Source of the DNA: CAZBWS01 sp964495705
GTDB lineage: Bacteria > Pseudomonadota > Gammaproteobacteria > HTCC5015
DNA length: 43,596 bases
Direction of reading: 5' to 3'
NCBI GenBank assembly: GCA_964495705.1
Contig: CAZBWS010000009.1
Span: forward strand, 1 to 43,596
Shown here: in pieces, positions 16,515 through 25,230 of the stretch
How positions within the stretch are numbered: the first letter of the stretch is position 1
Layout of the letters: every line of letters begins with the position of its first letter
Position numbers and translations under genes: made by a program
The notes under the pieces: generated by a model
What the model was told of the DNA's origin: nothing
Databases searched by the model: none
What the model saw: only the letters and a program-made list of their open reading frames with translations

Positions 16515-17987
16515 ATGAGCGAAGAAATTTTAATTAATGTATCCCCCCATGAAACCCGTGTGGCTCAGCTGGAAAATGGCGTGTTACAAGAGTTGTATTT
16601 AGAGCGAACCAATCACCGAGGTGTAGTGAATAATATTTACATGGGCAAGGTTGTTCGCGTAATGCCTGGCATGGAGGCGGGCTTTATCGATATAGGTTTG
16701 GAGCGTGCGGCCTTTTTACACGTGGCTGATATTGCTGAAGCTCACGTGCCAGCCAAAGACGGAGTAGACGCGCGCCGCAAACTAATTACCGAAGTATTGA
16801 GAGAGGGCGACAAGGTTCTTGTGCAAGTGGCGAAGGAGCCGCTGGGCACCAAGGGGGCAAGATTAACGACACAACTTACGATTGCTTCGCGTTATTTAGT
16901 CTTGATGCCTAAGGACAAAAGCATTGGTATCTCTGCCAAGATTGAAGAGGAGGAGGAGCGCGGCCGTTTGCGTTCTGCGATGCAGGCTTTATTCCCCGAT
17001 GAATTAAAATATGGCTATATTGTTCGCACGGTGGCGGAGGGAGCCAGCGAGGAAGACTTCAATAAAGATGCGCTGTTCCTAGATAAACTTTGGAATACGA
17101 TTCAAGAGCGTATTGCCAAGGCAGGCAAGGGCGAGCTTGTGTATGAAGACTTACCCTTGGAAAAGCGTGTGCTGCGAGATATGGCGGGGGCGCAGCTAGA
17201 GCGTATCCGCATAGATGACGCGGATATTTATCAGCGTTTGTGCCGCTTTGCGGACAAGTATGTGCCTGATGCGCGCTCTTTATTAGAGCACTATAGTGCG
17301 CCTGATCGCCCTATATTTGATTTATGCAGTGTTGAGGATGATATAAAAAAGGCCTTAGATCGCAAAGTCATGTTGAAGTCCGGTGGCTATTTAATTATCG
17401 ACCAAACAGAGTCTATGACGACGGTTGATGTTAATACCGGTTCTTTTATAGGACACAGAAATTTAGAGGAGACGACCTATCGTACCAATCTTGAATCCGC
17501 TCAAACTATTGCACGCCAGCTGCGCCTAAGAAACTTGGGTGGCATTATCATTATCGACTTTATCGATATGCACGATATTGAGCACCGCCGCCAAGTGCTA
17601 CGTGCACTAGAGAAATCGCTAGAAAAAGATCATGCGCGTACTCACGTATGCAATGTGTCGGAGTTGGGCTTGGTTGAGATGACACGCAAACGCACTCGAG
17701 AGTCACTGGAGCATGTATTATGTGAGCCCTGTGGCTCTTGTAGTGGCAGCGGCTCGGTTAAAACAGCTGAATCTGTTTGTTATGAAATATTTCGCGAAAT
17801 ATTGCGTTTAAATAGAACCTATGACGCACAACAGTTGCGTGTATTGGCTAGTCAGGATGTTGTTGACTTGTTACTAGAAGAACAAAGGGATGCTCTGGCT
17901 GAACTTGAGGAAGTTGCCAGTGTCCCAATTAAATTCCAAGTTGAAACTCTATATACACAGGAACAATATGATGTTGTGATTATGTAG
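16515..17987 (+). CDS. rng: Ribonuclease G
   Basis: RNase G is the RNase E-family endonuclease that matures the 16S rRNA 5' end and decays some mRNAs. The 490-residue length matches RNase G and lacks the long C-terminal scaffold of RNase E. An S1 domain lies at about residues 36-120 (NIYMGKVVRVMPGMEAGFIDIG). The metal-binding region shows MTTVDVNTGSFIG and IIIIDFIDM, and the zinc-link cysteines are in CEPCGSCSGSG. It belongs to the maf-rng-yhdP run. Confidence 0.96.
   Translation: MSEEILINVSPHETRVAQLENGVLQELYLERTNHRGVVNNIYMGKVVRVMPGMEAGFIDIGLERAAFLHVADIAEAHVPAKDGVDARRKLITEVLREGDKVLVQVAKEPLGTKGARLTTQLTIASRYLVLMPKDKSIGISAKIEEEEERGRLRSAMQALFPDELKYGYIVRTVAEGASEEDFNKDALFLDKLWNTIQERIAKAGKGELVYEDLPLEKRVLRDMAGAQLERIRIDDADIYQRLCRFADKYVPDARSLLEHYSAPDRPIFDLCSVEDDIKKALDRKVMLKSGGYLIIDQTESMTTVDVNTGSFIGHRNLEETTYRTNLESAQTIARQLRLRNLGGIIIIDFIDMHDIEHRRQVLRALEKSLEKDHARTHVCNVSELGLVEMTRKRTRESLEHVLCEPCGSCSGSGSVKTAESVCYEIFREILRLNRTYDAQQLRVLASQDVVDLLLEEQRDALAELEEVASVPIKFQVETLYTQEQYDVVIM
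17204..17212 (-). repeat. ATGCGGATA motif copy 6
   Basis: Exact match on the minus strand inside rng; the sense strand reads Arg-Ile-Arg-Ile, a different frame from the nadD copy. Confidence 0.6.
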
Positions 17988-18007
17988 GCAGCTAAGCTCT
18001 AAGCTGC
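17988..18007 (+). other. Hairpin between rng and yhdP
   Basis: The inverted repeat GCAGCT (17988-17993) and AGCTGC (18002-18007) has an 8-base loop and no following T-run. It may be an RNA-processing or attenuating structure in the intercistronic gap; a chance occurrence is possible. Confidence 0.35.
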
Positions 18008-18029
18008 TGACACACAATACTAATCTGGT

Positions 18030-21000
18030 ATGAAACACCTTTTATTCAAATTGCGTCGCTTCACTATTTTCAGTTTCGCAAGTGCGCTTATTTTTTTGGC
18101 GATCAGCCAAGGCGCAGTGCGTCTGTTATTGCCTATCGCCCACGATCAGCGCGAGCGATTGGCGACAGAACTGAGTGAATTACTAAAAGCAGAAATAACG
18201 ATAGGGCGCATAGATTCTCATTGGAATTATTTCGTTCCTTATTTAGATCTCTTAGATGTTAGTGTTCTGCAAACAGAGAAAGGCGAAAAAACACAAAAAT
18301 TACAGCGTTTGTCGGTAGGCTTGAATATATTTGATATGTTGCGAGCAGGTAGTTTTGCGCCCAGCACACTGCAGCTAGATGGCTTGCATATCCTTCTATC
18401 TAAAAATACTCAGGGGGATTTTTATTTTCCAGGGTTGCAGTTACCTAATAAAAGCGATGAGCCACTGTCAATCGATTTGGAGTCTCTACTCGGTCATAAG
18501 CGAGTGATATTATCCAATGCCAGTTTTGTGCTCCGCCATGAAAATCTTGATACACAGCTAGACTTCGCAGATATTGCACTTGACTTCACCTCTAGTGGTA
18601 ATCACTACCAAGGGTTAATGACTTTGGTTCCACCGCAAAATTTAGGAGCAGAAGCACAAATAGCATTCGATTTAAAAGGCGATTTAGCTAGCCCTAAAAC
18701 ATGGCAGGGCAAGGCTAATATAAATATTCCAACTATCCAATTACAGGCATTAAAAACATACTTTCCAGAGAGTCTGCAAATTACCCAGGGACATTTTTCT
18801 TTGGACTTAGATCTACAGTTAAACCAAAGTGGTATTGCCTCCTCTCGTGGCGATGTAGATTTACTGTTTGATTTTAAGAGCGGTAAAAAACTATCCTGGC
18901 AAAGCTCAATTCATGCTAAAACCGAAGCAGGAAAACTAAACCTGTCTATGGCGTCGCCATTGACTTTTGGGCAACAACATCTAAATGTTTTGCAAGGCTT
19001 GGGCATGCAGTTAGATTTTTCTGAAAAATTAAAACTAGGCTTGCATTTTATCGAGCTGGATTTGTCTAAATCTGGCGACTTACTCGAATCGATTACTGTT
19101 TTGCCTCAGCCTTGGCCGCGTCGCCTAAAGGCCATGCAGCTGAGTGGGCAAGTCAAAGATTTTTTTGTGGGTTGGGACAGCGACAATAGTTGGAACGCGA
19201 GTGCAAAACTACAAAACTTACAAGTAGATGCTGTTGATAAGCTTCCAGGTATTTCGAACCTGAATGCGGATATGCTGTTAAAGCAGGGTATTTTAAGTTT
19301 TCAGCTTGAAGACCAAGCCTTCGAGTTTGATAGTGCGGGCCTCTTTCCCGAAGTGTTTTCTATACAGCGCTTATCTACTCGACTAGACATTTATAAAGAC
19401 AGTGATGACTGGGTTGTTGCTGCACCGTCATTGTTTTTGGATACTGAGGATATTAAAACGCATAGTAATTTTGAAATGCGTTTTGCGCAGGGTAAAAAAC
19501 CATTCCTTACTTTGAATGCTAGCGCAGAAAATGGAGATGCCTCGAAAACTATGCGCTATGTTCCAACGATTTTGAAGCCGACTACTCTTGCTTGGTTTAA
19601 GCAAGGCTTTATTTCTGGACGTATTGTGGATGCAGATGCCTATATTAAAGGCTATGTGAATGAACTGGTTCGTGAAAATAGTGATGCTATTTTCCGTGTT
19701 GACGCAAAAGCTGAGAATGCTACTTTCAGCTATGCTAAGGATTGGCCCATCGTTGAGAATTTAGCAGTTAATTTTCATATGGACGGGGTGCGCATGGAGG
19801 TTGAAACGCAGTCGGCAGAAATACTTGGCATACAGCCAAAGGCGGTTAGAGCGGTGATTCCAAATTGTCGAAAAACCTCTCTAGAGCTTACAGTTAGTGC
19901 TCCTCATAGTCCTATGCAAGGCTTGCTTAACTATGTAAAGCAAAGCCCCTTGGATAAGCTGGTCGGTGGAGCGGGCGGTCTATTTGAAGGCGATGGCTAT
20001 GCGGATGTAGCCATCGAACTTAAAAAAAATATCTCCAAAGTTCATTATGAAGACTTAAAGGCCTACTTCGATGGAGCAATACGTTTACAGGACACCACTC
20101 TCAATATACCTAGCTTAGATATACAGCTCGACCAATTAAGTGGCAATGTAGACTTTTCACATAAAAGTGTGCATAGCAAAAAACTATCGGGCAAAGTTAA
20201 TGAGCAAGCATTTAGGGCTCGGGTAGAAACCCAGTCAACGGAGTCTGGGCCTAGGGCAACACTGGCTTTTAATACGCAACTTTCCTTGCAGGATGTTGTT
20301 AAGGCTAGAGCGCCACTTTTCACAGACCGTATTGAGGGCCGTTCGGTCTGGCGAGGAAGTATTGATATCCCTTTGAGTAAGGGGCAGAAGTCGGCGAGCC
20401 TTAACGCGCGTAGTCAATTAAAAGGAACAGCAATTAACTTTCCAGCGCCTTTGAATAAGAGCAAAGATACGAGCGCAGCGATGAATGTTTTTATTGCATT
20501 AAATAAAACTGAATCTAATCGAGTATGGCTGAATTACAAAAGCTTATTACAAAGTGTTTTGGTGTTTAATCGACAAGATGGAGGGCTTTACAGTGGGCGT
20601 CTAAGATATCGGAAAGGTAGGCCTGAACTGCCCCGTGGCCCAGGCGTGACCGTCGAGGCAGTGGTCGATGATTTAGATGTTAGCCCATGGCTTGAACTTG
20701 TAAATACCCAGAGTAAAGGCGCCACATCTGACAGCTTGTTACAGCGTATTAATTTACAGTCGGATTTGTTGACCTATGGCGGCGTGACGGTTAAAAATCT
20801 GCAAGGGAACTTAAGACAGCATCCGACAGAATGGGTGCTTGAAGCCCAAGGTGAAGGCGTCAAAGGTAAGCTTGTTGTTGCTAAGGATAAGAATTTACCT
20901 TTCGAAGTGAAGCTGAATTCATTAGATCTAAATCGATTAATATTTCCTGATGACGGGCAGCAAGCCCATGCTGAGCCTAAGCAGATTCCAAGCACATTGT

Positions 21001-21947
21001 TAACGGTGGATCGGTTTGTTTGGGATGATATTGAGTTGAGTAATTTAACTGCAGATTTACAGACAGAGGAGCAAGGCCTACGTATTAAATCCTATGCGAT
21101 TAACGATCCAGACTTAAAAGTTATAGGTGAAGGCTTTTGGCGCAGTAACGAGGGTGGCCTGCAGCATAGTTTTATTGAATTTAAGGCAAGTACAGAGGAT
21201 ATGAGCAAGGGGTTGCAGAAGGTTGATGTAAATAACTTATTAAAAAATGGCGAGGGTGATTTTAAAGGTGCTCTTAACTGGAAGAAGCCGCCTTATCAAT
21301 TGGACTTTCCTAGCTTAAGTGGAAGCATAGAAGGAGAAGTGAAAAGGGGCGATTTATTAGCTGTTAAGCCAGGGATAGCAAAATTATTTGGCTTACTCAA
21401 TGTCCAGTCGCTGCCTAAACGTCTAGCGCTAAACTTTAAAGATTTGTCTAGTAAGGGGCTTGCCTTTGATCGTGCACAAACACATATTGTTATTGATCAG
21501 GGGATTGCGAGTTTTCAGACCATGAAAATTGATACGGATTTAGGGGAGATTAATATAGAAGGCCGAACAGATTTGGTGAAAAAAGAACTCGACCAAATTG
21601 CTAAAGTAAATCCAGACGTGTCAAATATCATCCCTATTACTGCTGGAGTAGTAGGAGGAGTGCCAGGTTTAGTTGGGGCACTCTTGGTGGACCAAGTAGT
21701 TAAAATTTTTGGTGGTGACGCAGACCGAGTTGCTCAGGTTCGATTTAAAATCAACGGTAGTTGGGAGGACCCTAACGTTGAATCGACTCGTGTTGATAGA
21801 GTAAAAGATTTAACCAAAGTTGAGTTGCGTCAGCGTGCAGAAGAATTAATTATTAAAAATCAAGGTATAGACTACGAACAAGATGTAGTGCCGGGAAAAT
21901 TGGAGCTGAGCGATGAAGAAGAACAGTCACTATTCGACGATGAGTAG
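18030..21947 (+). CDS. yhdP: YhdP family AsmA-like phospholipid transport protein
   Basis: YhdP is a very long AsmA/VPS13-like envelope protein that helps move phospholipids to the outer membrane. The 1305-residue product has an N-terminal membrane anchor (about residues 13-33) followed by a long periplasmic region dominated by beta-strand repeats, with the family segment near the N-terminus (LSELLKAEITIGRIDSHW) and the C-terminal AsmA-like part (GEVKRGDLLAVKPGIAKLFGLLNVQSLPKRL). The size matches E. coli YhdP (about 1270) and the location after rng is conserved. The C-terminal tail is acidic. Its stop TAG (21945-21947) overlaps the start of the next small gene. Confidence 0.93.
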   Translation: MKHLLFKLRRFTIFSFASALIFLAISQGAVRLLLPIAHDQRERLATELSELLKAEITIGRIDSHWNYFVPYLDLLDVSVLQTEKGEKTQKLQRLSVGLNIFDMLRAGSFAPSTLQLDGLHILLSKNTQGDFYFPGLQLPNKSDEPLSIDLESLLGHKRVILSNASFVLRHENLDTQLDFADIALDFTSSGNHYQGLMTLVPPQNLGAEAQIAFDLKGDLASPKTWQGKANINIPTIQLQALKTYFPESLQITQGHFSLDLDLQLNQSGIASSRGDVDLLFDFKSGKKLSWQSSIHAKTEAGKLNLSMASPLTFGQQHLNVLQGLGMQLDFSEKLKLGLHFIELDLSKSGDLLESITVLPQPWPRRLKAMQLSGQVKDFFVGWDSDNSWNASAKLQNLQVDAVDKLPGISNLNADMLLKQGILSFQLEDQAFEFDSAGLFPEVFSIQRLSTRLDIYKDSDDWVVAAPSLFLDTEDIKTHSNFEMRFAQGKKPFLTLNASAENGDASKTMRYVPTILKPTTLAWFKQGFISGRIVDADAYIKGYVNELVRENSDAIFRVDAKAENATFSYAKDWPIVENLAVNFHMDGVRMEVETQSAEILGIQPKAVRAVIPNCRKTSLELTVSAPHSPMQGLLNYVKQSPLDKLVGGAGGLFEGDGYADVAIELKKNISKVHYEDLKAYFDGAIRLQDTTLNIPSLDIQLDQLSGNVDFSHKSVHSKKLSGKVNEQAFRARVETQSTESGPRATLAFNTQLSLQDVVKARAPLFTDRIEGRSVWRGSIDIPLSKGQKSASLNARSQLKGTAINFPAPLNKSKDTSAAMNVFIALNKTESNRVWLNYKSLLQSVLVFNRQDGGLYSGRLRYRKGRPELPRGPGVTVEAVVDDLDVSPWLELVNTQSKGATSDSLLQRINLQSDLLTYGGVTVKNLQGNLRQHPTEWVLEAQGEGVKGKLVVAKDKNLPFEVKLNSLDLNRLIFPDDGQQAHAEPKQIPSTLLTVDRFVWDDIELSNLTADLQTEEQGLRIKSYAINDPDLKVIGEGFWRSNEGGLQHSFIEFKASTEDMSKGLQKVDVNNLLKNGEGDFKGALNWKKPPYQLDFPSLSGSIEGEVKRGDLLAVKPGIAKLFGLLNVQSLPKRLALNFKDLSSKGLAFDRAQTHIVIDQGIASFQTMKIDTDLGEINIEGRTDLVKKELDQIAKVNPDVSNIIPITAGVVGGVPGLVGALLVDQVVKIFGGDADRVAQVRFKINGSWEDPNVESTRVDRVKDLTKVELRQRAEELIIKNQGIDYEQDVVPGKLELSDEEEQSLFDDE
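19264..19272 (+). repeat. ATGCGGATA motif copy 7
   Basis: Exact plus-strand match with extended GAATGCGGATATGCT. It is inside yhdP, read Asn-Ala-Asp-Met. Confidence 0.7.
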
Positions 21948-22275
21948 CGTGATGCGCTACTTCATTGTATTGGTGCTGATAAGCTCGGCAGCGATTGCAG
22001 AACAACAGTTCATACTCACTGAAGCTGAATGGTCGCGCCCCCGCAGTGCAAGCGTTGTTAAAAACTACCCCGCCATACAAGCGTTGATTAAATCGTGGTT
22101 GAAGTCACCTGAAAGTCAATATATCGAACTGCGCTACCCAGGGGGAGAAGAGGGGAGTCTTTGGGCTCAAGAAGTTAAAGATTGGCTGGTTGCGATGGGG
22201 ATTCCCTCTAAGAAGCTGCAAGTATACCCAGGGCACCCACAGCAAGGCGAGGTTGCCTTAGTGGTATTGCCATGA
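21940..22275 (+). CDS. Small exported protein of unknown function
   Basis: The ATG at 21940 overlaps the last codons of yhdP and gives 111 residues with a clear signal peptide (basic Arg, hydrophobic stretch FIVLVLISSAAIA, then EQQF). The mature part of about 88 residues has the features of a small alpha/beta domain (IQALIKSWLKSPESQYIELRYP, VKDWLVAMGIPSKKLQVYPG). I do not recognise the family. An ATG at 21952 gives a slightly shorter signal, and one at 21913 a longer leader inside yhdP. The TGA overlaps the next gene's ATG (ATGA at 22272). It is therefore firmly inside the yhdP-nitrilase-tldD transcript and probably periplasmic. Confidence 0.78.
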   Translation: MSSVMRYFIVLVLISSAAIAEQQFILTEAEWSRPRSASVVKNYPAIQALIKSWLKSPESQYIELRYPGGEEGSLWAQEVKDWLVAMGIPSKKLQVYPGHPQQGEVALVVLP

Positions 22276-23093
22276 GTACGGGCAAGGCATTGATTGCCTG
22301 TGTACAAATGAATAGTACAGATAGTGTTCGTGACAACCTTTCAAGAGTTGAACATTGGGTTAAACAAAGTGCAGATGCGGGTGCCAAGCTTGTTATATTA
22401 CCTGAGAGCTTTGCCTTTATGGGCAAAACAATGGTTCTACAACATGAATATGCAGAGATGTATGGCAATGGCCCAATACAAACAGCACTGCAAAACATGG
22501 CAAAGCAGTATGCAATTTGGATAGTTGCAGGGACACTCTCTTTACGAATCGATCAGTCAGATAAATTGGCCGCTGCGTGTTTAGTCTATGACGATCAAGG
22601 CGTGGAAGTTGTGCGCTATGACAAAATACATTTGTTTGATGTAGATGTGCCTGATACAGAGGAAACATACCTTGAGTCCTCGGTATACAGGCCGGGAAAT
22701 CAAGTGGTGGTGATTGATAGTCCTGTCGGTAAGTTAGGCATTGCCATTTGTTATGATGTGCGCTTCCCTGAACTCTTTAGACAGCAGTTAGAGCAAGGTA
22801 TGCAGGTGCTGGCTTTGCCTGCTGCATTTACGCATGCAACAGGGCTTGCCCATTGGCATACTTTGTTGCGCGCAAGGGCTATTGAAAATTTATGTTTTGT
22901 TGCTGCCGCTGCGCAAACAGGCGTACATGTAGGCGAGCGCAAGACCTATGGGCATAGTATTGCCTATAATGCTTGGGGAGAGGCTTTAGGTGGGCTTGCT
23001 GAGGAAGAAGGTGTCGCCTTAGCTGAGATTGATTTGGCCAGCCAACAGCAATTGAGAGCCCAATTCCCCGCCTTGAATAATCGGCGTCTTTAG
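22272..23093 (+). CDS. Carbon-nitrogen hydrolase, Nit-type amidase
   Basis: The 273-residue protein has the full nitrilase-superfamily catalytic triad: Glu45 (LPESFAF), Lys118 (YDKIHLFDVDVPD) and Cys160 (GIAICYDVRFPELFR). This pattern and length match the Nit1/Nit2 omega-amidase branch, which includes enzymes that remove deaminated glutathione or alpha-ketoglutaramate. A cytosolic repair or scavenging role is likely; the exact substrate is inferred. Its ATG overlaps the upstream stop, and tldD follows 37 bases later, the common gammaproteobacterial yhdP-nitrilase-tldD order. Confidence 0.92.
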   Translation: MSTGKALIACVQMNSTDSVRDNLSRVEHWVKQSADAGAKLVILPESFAFMGKTMVLQHEYAEMYGNGPIQTALQNMAKQYAIWIVAGTLSLRIDQSDKLAAACLVYDDQGVEVVRYDKIHLFDVDVPDTEETYLESSVYRPGNQVVVIDSPVGKLGIAICYDVRFPELFRQQLEQGMQVLALPAAFTHATGLAHWHTLLRARAIENLCFVAAAAQTGVHVGERKTYGHSIAYNAWGEALGGLAEEEGVALAEIDLASQQQLRAQFPALNNRRL

Positions 23094-23130
23094 GTCGTGT
23101 TATGATCATTTTATTTAAATAGAAATTACT

Positions 23131-24573
23131 ATGTCTTCACTAGAACTGGCGAAAGCACAATTGCTTGCCCCCGCAGAGCTCAACGAAAACCATTTGCAAA
23201 ACATCTTAGGCAGTATGTTGAACCGTAATGTTGATTATGCGGATTTGTATTTTCAGCATAGCTACCATGAATCCTGGAGCTTGGAAGATGGCCAAGTTAA
23301 GGAAGGCAGTCTCAATATTGAGCAAGGTGTGGGTGTGCGTGCAATCAGCGGTGAGAAGACGGGCTTTGCTTATTCAGATGAAATTGTATTAACGGCACTG
23401 CAGCAAGCAAGCAGCTCGGCTAAGGCTATTGCCACGTCTGGCAAAACTGCATCTAGCAAGCTATCCGCATCTAAGGCTGGCAGCAGCGCTGCCCTATACA
23501 CCCCAGAAAACCCCTTAAAGAGCTTGCAAGATGCGGCTAAAGTGGCGCTATTAAAAGTCGCTGATCAGGCTGCGCGCAAGCAAGACTCGCGCGTATCCCA
23601 AGTGTTTGTGAGTTTGTCCGGTGTGCATGATGTGGTACTCATCACCGCAAGTGATGGCACATTGAGTGCCGATGTACGGCCGTTAGTTCGCTTCAATGTC
23701 AGTGTTATCGTAGATGAAGGCGGGAAGAGAGAGCAGGGTAGCTCAGGCGGTGGTGGCCGTGTTGGCTATGAGTACTTTAGCGAAGCTCAAGTTACAGAGT
23801 ATGCCGCTGAAGCCGTACGCTTGGCTCTGGTGAACTTAAGCGCACAACCCGCGCCTGCAGGTTCAATGCCAGTGGTATTGGGTGCAGGTTGGCCCGGTAT
23901 CTTATTGCATGAAGCGGTAGGTCACGGCCTGGAAGGAGATTTCAACCGCAAGGGCACTTCGGCTTATTCAGGCAAGGTGGGGCAGAAAGTGGCATCCGAG
24001 CATTGCACTATTGTTGATGATGGAACGATTCCTGATCGTCGCGGCTCGCTTAGCCTGGATGATGAAGGCGAACAAAGCCGAAACACGGTACTGATAGAAA
24101 ACGGTATTTTAAAAGGCTATATGCAAGATAAGCACAATGCCAAGCTAATGGGTGTTGCCTCGACAGGCAATGGCCGCCGTGAGTCCTATGCGCATTTGCC
24201 TATGCCACGTATGACTAATACCTATATGTTGCCAGGCAAGCACGAGCATGAAGAGATCATAACCTCGGTAGAAAAAGGTATTTATGCGGCGAATTTTTCT
24301 GGTGGTCAAGTCGATATCACCAGTGGCAAATTTGTATTTTCGGCATCGGAAGCCTATTTGATCGAAAATGGTAAAATCACTACACCAATCAAAGGTGCAA
24401 CTTTAATTGGCAACGGCCCCGATACCATGAACCAGGTCTCTATGGTGGGCAATAATTTACAGCTCGATTCTGGGGTAGGAACATGCGGTAAAGAAGGGCA
24501 GAGCGTGCCCGTGGGCGTGGGGCAGCCGACCCTTAAAATCGATGAAATTACTGTCGGTGGAACGGCGACCTAG
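23131..24573 (+). CDS. tldD: Metalloprotease TldD
   Basis: TldD and PmbA (TldE) form a heteromeric zinc protease that degrades unfolded peptides and processes modified peptides such as microcins. The catalytic zinc motif HEAVGH is at about residues 260-265, within the LLHEAVGHGLEGDF signature, and the C-terminal segment GNGPDTMNQVSMVGNNL is typical. The length is 480 residues. The partner pmbA lies just downstream at 25231, separated only by the oppositely oriented yjgA, as in many gammaproteobacteria. Confidence 0.97.
   Translation: MSSLELAKAQLLAPAELNENHLQNILGSMLNRNVDYADLYFQHSYHESWSLEDGQVKEGSLNIEQGVGVRAISGEKTGFAYSDEIVLTALQQASSSAKAIATSGKTASSKLSASKAGSSAALYTPENPLKSLQDAAKVALLKVADQAARKQDSRVSQVFVSLSGVHDVVLITASDGTLSADVRPLVRFNVSVIVDEGGKREQGSSGGGGRVGYEYFSEAQVTEYAAEAVRLALVNLSAQPAPAGSMPVVLGAGWPGILLHEAVGHGLEGDFNRKGTSAYSGKVGQKVASEHCTIVDDGTIPDRRGSLSLDDEGEQSRNTVLIENGILKGYMQDKHNAKLMGVASTGNGRRESYAHLPMPRMTNTYMLPGKHEHEEIITSVEKGIYAANFSGGQVDITSGKFVFSASEAYLIENGKITTPIKGATLIGNGPDTMNQVSMVGNNLQLDSGVGTCGKEGQSVPVGVGQPTLKIDEITVGGTAT
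23462..23470 (-). repeat. ATGCGGATA motif copy 8
   Basis: Exact minus-strand match (ATGCGGATAGCTTG extended) inside tldD, where the sense strand reads Leu-Ser-Ala-Ser. Confidence 0.65.
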
Positions 24574-24596
24574 CCCCCTCTTAGTCGAGCTGAGTA

Positions 24597-25142
24597 CTAA
24601 CTGTTTTGCGTGGCCGCAACTGCTTTGATCTCTTGAAACAGCTCTCGGTAATAACGCGGAGGCTTTTCTTGGCTACGCTCTTTTTGGGCGTGACGGATTA
24701 ACTGGCGCAAGCGCTGCACATCAGCGCCGGAGTATTCATCGCAGAATTCGGTAAGAGCAGAGTTTCCCTCATCCAGTAAGCGGTCACGCCAGCGCTCTAG
24801 TTGCTTAAAGGCGCGCCCCGCACTTTGCCTAGCATGTAGAATGGCATCAATGGCCAATTTAATCTCATGGGTTTCGCGCAGTCGCATGAGTTTAGTCACG
24901 TATTGCAATTGACGCTTAAGCGCTCCCATTTTCATTTCTTTAGCGGCTTTGACAGCTTTTAATAGTTCGTCATCTAGGGGGATTTTGGCGAGGTCTTTAG
25001 CGCTAACCTCCACCATAAATTTAACCATATCAGCCAGTTCAGCGACGTCGCGCTTAACTTGAGTTTTATTGGTGCGAATGACGTGGCCTTCTTCATCTAG
25101 AGGGTTGCCGCGCTCGTTGTATTGGATTTCTTCTTCGTTCAT
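24597..25142 (-). CDS. yjgA: Ribosome-associated protein DarP/YjgA
   Basis: YjgA (DarP) binds late 50S assembly intermediates. The 181-residue product has the expected charged, helical sequence with the conserved TQVKRDVAELADM near residue 27 and RHAQKERSQEKPPRYYRELFQEIK at the C-terminal end. It lies between tldD (convergent) and pmbA (divergent), its usual place. The start ATG is at 25142 and an A/T-rich sequence with TAAAAT just upstream on the minus strand could be a -10 element. Confidence 0.92.
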   Translation of the reverse strand: MNEEEIQYNERGNPLDEEGHVIRTNKTQVKRDVAELADMVKFMVEVSAKDLAKIPLDDELLKAVKAAKEMKMGALKRQLQYVTKLMRLRETHEIKLAIDAILHARQSAGRAFKQLERWRDRLLDEGNSALTEFCDEYSGADVQRLRQLIRHAQKERSQEKPPRYYRELFQEIKAVAATQNS

Positions 25143-25230
25143 GGTGCTATTTTAGCATTAATTTAGGCAACACTGATGCAATGGATTTATACTGTCCACC
25201 CATTCATTAATATCTAGGGCGGAAGCCGCT

